Shown here in pieces: positions 50,650-52,118 of a DNA stretch of 52,118 bases. The DNA comes from Desulfocapsaceae bacterium (GTDB lineage Bacteria; Desulfobacterota; Desulfobulbia; Desulfobulbales; Desulfocapsaceae). Position 1 is the stretch's first letter, and the number at the start of each line of letters is the position of its first letter. The stretch spans positions 1-52,118 of the forward strand of contig JARLHL010000101.1 of assembly GCA_031292275.1 (NCBI GenBank), written 5' to 3'. The translations under genes were made by a program, and so were the position numbers. The notes beneath the pieces are model-generated. The model saw only the letters and a program-made list of their open reading frames with translations. It was not told the origin of the DNA and searched no databases.

Positions 50650-51252
50650 TCAAGATTTCTTCTTCCTGCGAGCCGCAAGTATACCGCTTATACCGCTCCC
50701 TAAAAGGAACAGAGCGCCTGGCAAGGGGACGGCAGCGAGATTTCCCTGATGAACCGCCCACGTGTAAAGATGTTTGGTGTCTGCAGTGGTTGTGTAAACG
50801 CCATCGGAAAAATCAAAAGACAATGAAATGTCTGTTCCAAACCGAGACTTAGACCAATAACTGGCATGGGCAATGTTAATAAAATCTTGAGAACCGGGAC
50901 CGAAATACTCCCGTCCCGTTTTGTTTGGTCCTCCCGGTAACTCATTATAGAGATTCACCAATTCCGCCGCGTAGGGCAATCTCCATCCTCCTTGAGAAAT
51001 GCCATAATAGTCGTCAGCATTTATGGCGCTAATGTTTTGTTGAGCCGCCTTCCGGGACTCGGCCACCGGGCCGAGCATGCCCAGCTGCGTCCATGTAAGG
51101 TTTTGCGCGGAATCATATACCAACCCGTATCCGGTTACCGGATCGATATGGTCGATAAAGGTCAGGCCCGCGTTTGCATGATTGGACACTCCCAAAACAG
51201 ACAACCCCACACATGACATAATAACCAATAATCCTGAAGATTTTCTTTTCAT
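50650..51252 (-). CDS. VPLPA-CTERM (PEP-CTERM class) DUF1566 protein, exosortase substrate
   Basis: 200 residues. A signal peptide (SGLLVIMSCVGLSVLGVSNHANA) leads to a DUF1566-like body (GLVYDSAQNLTWTQLG, GGWRLPYAAELVNLYNEL, ASYWSKSRFG, LYTWAVHQG). The C-terminus is a sorting tail: VPLPGALFLLGSG, a hydrophobic stretch and ARRKKKS. This VPLPA-type motif is the known recognition tail for XrtD-like exosortases, one of which is encoded at 33877. The mature protein is probably released outside, near the exopolysaccharide. The gene has its own sigma-54 promoter and a leader of about 170 nt. A strong terminator lies 16 nt after the stop. Confidence 0.92.
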   Translation of the reverse strand: MKRKSSGLLVIMSCVGLSVLGVSNHANAGLTFIDHIDPVTGYGLVYDSAQNLTWTQLGMLGPVAESRKAAQQNISAINADDYYGISQGGWRLPYAAELVNLYNELPGGPNKTGREYFGPGSQDFINIAHASYWSKSRFGTDISLSFDFSDGVYTTTADTKHLYTWAVHQGNLAAVPLPGALFLLGSGISGILAARRKKKS

Positions 51253-51297
51253 TTCCGCCCCCCGTAATGATTGATTTACATTTGACTGCCGGTTGTT

Positions 51298-51305
51298 TGT
51301 TTACA
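51298..51305 (-). promoter_or_regulatory. TGTAAACA element in the VPLPA-CTERM leader
   Basis: Minus-strand TGTAAACA, 46 nt before the ATG, matching the octamer seen at 4635-4642 and 25098-25105. Function not known. Confidence 0.2.
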
Positions 51306-51369
51306 ACGCTACAAAAGAACTCCATCTACTTAATAACTACCTATCGTTTGCATGGCCAATGAAATAATT

Positions 51370-51391
51370 ATTACACAGATCACCGTGTAAT
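51370..51391 (-). repeat. Hairpin in the VPLPA-CTERM leader RNA
   Basis: Perfect arms ATTACAC / GTGTAAT around an 8-nt loop. A second hairpin AGATTT-AAA-AAATCT lies just upstream in the transcript (51399-51413). They fall inside the leader downstream of the sigma-54 promoter, so they could act on mRNA stability or translation. Confidence 0.45.
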
Positions 51392-51430
51392 ATTGCAGAG
51401 ATTTTTTAAATCTGCTATAGGCAATTTTGC

Positions 51431-51446
51431 TGCAATTAACGCACCA
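51431..51446 (-). promoter_or_regulatory. Sigma-54 (-24/-12) promoter of the VPLPA-CTERM gene
   Basis: Minus strand TGGTGCG-TTAA-TTGCA, against TGGCACG-N4-TTGCW; GG and GC are correctly spaced. Start of transcription is expected near 51420. Sigma-54 control of PEP-CTERM genes is a known theme in several exosortase bacteria. Confidence 0.82.
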
Positions 51447-51449
51447 TGT

Positions 51450-51488
51450 AATTGTTAAGATTTTGTTAGGAATATAATCTTAACAATT
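51450..51488. repeat. 13-bp perfect inverted repeat abutting the sigma-54 promoter
   Basis: Arms AATTGTTAAGATT (51450-51462) and AATCTTAACAATT (51476-51488) with a 13-bp spacer, starting 4 bp upstream of the -24 region. The arm spacing and dyad symmetry suggest a dimeric activator site. A minor open frame (51466-51663, minus) overlaps it and shows no family resemblance. Confidence 0.55.
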
Positions 51489-51880
51489 CCGCTATCTTTT
51501 CATAATAACGCCAAGAAATATCATTTTTATTCACCTTGTTTTTTCCGGATATCTGGGGAAAAAATTGTGTTGTCCGGAATAACGGATTCCCCCCCCCAGC
51601 CCTGGCCTTAAGCTTTTCATATCTTTCGTGCACATTACCCCATCCTTTCGGCTCAGAGCCCATGCTGCCTGAATAAAGGTTGCGGGTCCGGGCGTTTGTC
51701 TTTGAGGGCCGCTACAATTAATCCTTTTCCCTAAAAGAGAGTAAAAAACGATAATATGAATAATATGCGACTATGATTTAATATAGGAATAAACGATACT
51801 ATGTATCTATTACATAAATAAATTATCTCTCTTATCTGTAACTTTAAGTTTGTTATCGTAATAATTTAAGTCCTATTCCT
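51489..51880. other. AT-rich non-coding region
   Basis: Apart from a run of nine C near 51590, AT-rich and without a convincing gene. It separates the VPLPA-CTERM regulatory region from the next plus-strand promoter. Confidence 0.4.
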
Positions 51881-51881
51881 A

Positions 51882-51902
51882 ATTGTGTTGACTCAACACA
51901 AT
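51882..51902. promoter_or_regulatory. Perfect 21-bp palindromic operator
   Basis: Arms ATTGTGTTGA and TCAACACAAT around a single C. It overlaps the -35 box TTGACT of the promoter at 51888-51915, so a bound dimeric repressor would block polymerase. Confidence 0.65.
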
Positions 51903-51915
51903 AATTATATATAGT
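51888..51915 (+). promoter_or_regulatory. Sigma-70-type promoter for the gene at the right edge
   Basis: -35 TTGACT (51888-51893), 16-bp spacer, -10 TATAGT (51910-51915). It would transcribe toward the gene starting at 52081, with a leader of about 160 nt. Confidence 0.6.
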
Positions 51916-52080
51916 CGTCAACATTGTCAGGTTAATCCGACTCAATTCTACGAATATCAGTGTAACCATTATTCTGTCTCTGCCGGATAACGGTCGTCAG
52001 CTGTATTTTCTTGCAGGCTTTTTTCTAGAGTTCCATCGGGAACAAAGCAGTTAAAGAATTCGGAATTGGAGATCTATGCG

Positions 52081-52118
52081 ATGAATGAACTGATTATGAT
52101 GAAAATCAACGGAATGGA
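52081..52118 (+). CDS. Start of a gene cut by the right window edge
   Basis: ATG at 52081 reads MNELIMMKINGM before the window ends, with GGAG 9 nt upstream. Only twelve codons are present, so the product cannot be named. The promoter and palindrome upstream suggest a tightly repressed gene. Confidence 0.55.
   Translation, partial: MNELIMMKINGM

Noticed and set aside
51466-51663. 65-codon minus-strand open frame
   Set aside because: Ends in the inverted repeat beside the sigma-54 promoter; no family resemblance and no Shine-Dalgarno.

Overview
The window reads as a chromosomal stretch of a Gram-negative, diderm bacterium. It encodes a near-complete type II secretion system (T2SS), a TpsB/TpsA two-partner secretion pair, TonB-ExbB-ExbD, an outer-membrane porin, lipoproteins, and an exosortase with a matching VPLPA-CTERM substrate. 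XrtD-type exosortase, sigma-54 control and a filamentous haemagglutinin-like giant protein linked to an ExbB homologue together suggest a Desulfuromonadales/Geobacterales-like member of the Desulfobacterota. That placement is inference: there is no rRNA or other marker gene here.

Layout. (1) 1-3001: the 3' part of a PstS-like binding protein with a strong terminator, then a WcaI-type glycosyltransferase. (2) 3115-4668: a small operon (transglutaminase-like lipoprotein, TPR protein) behind a very good -24/-12 (sigma-54) promoter. (3) 25044 down to 5041, all on the minus strand: a 20-kb gene series of FKBP/thioredoxin lipoprotein, TpsB, 3296-residue TpsA, ExbB fused to DUF2341 and a concanavalin-like domain, ExbD, TonB, porin, membrane coiled-coil protein, lipoprotein and a sigma-54 activator lacking a sensor domain. 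Several junctions overlap by 4 nt, which suggests one operon. A GEMM-I (cyclic di-GMP) riboswitch-like sequence lies between tpsB and tpsA. (4) 33663 down to 25226, minus strand: a polysaccharide locus (GT-D-like protein, GH71 glucanase, Wzy-like polymerase, two GT4 glycosyltransferases, WcaF acetyltransferase, Wzx flippase), notably AT-rich in its first half. (5) 35472-33877: exosortase/EpsI fusion (XrtD type) preceded by a strong terminator-like hairpin. (6) 36072-50462: T2SS genes gspF-G-H-I-J-K-L-M-C-D-E on the minus strand, with gspA-gspB on the plus strand upstream and an orphan STN-domain protein at the far end. (7) 50650-52118: a VPLPA-CTERM DUF1566 protein with its own sigma-54 promoter and adjacent inverted repeat, then an AT-rich regulatory region with a perfect 21-bp palindrome on a sigma-70 promoter, and the first codons of another gene.

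How it may work together (inference). The window is a cell-surface construction region. The T2SS exports enzymes, the Wzx/Wzy genes make an exopolysaccharide, the exosortase processes VPLPA-CTERM proteins that usually accompany such polysaccharides, and the TPS system puts a giant adhesin on the surface. Unusually, the TPS pair appears to come with its own TonB-ExbB-ExbD energy module, porin, folding lipoprotein and activator. Possible c-di-GMP sensing at tpsA and a LapG-type protease fold next door would fit switchable attachment. That combined system is the most interesting feature of the window.
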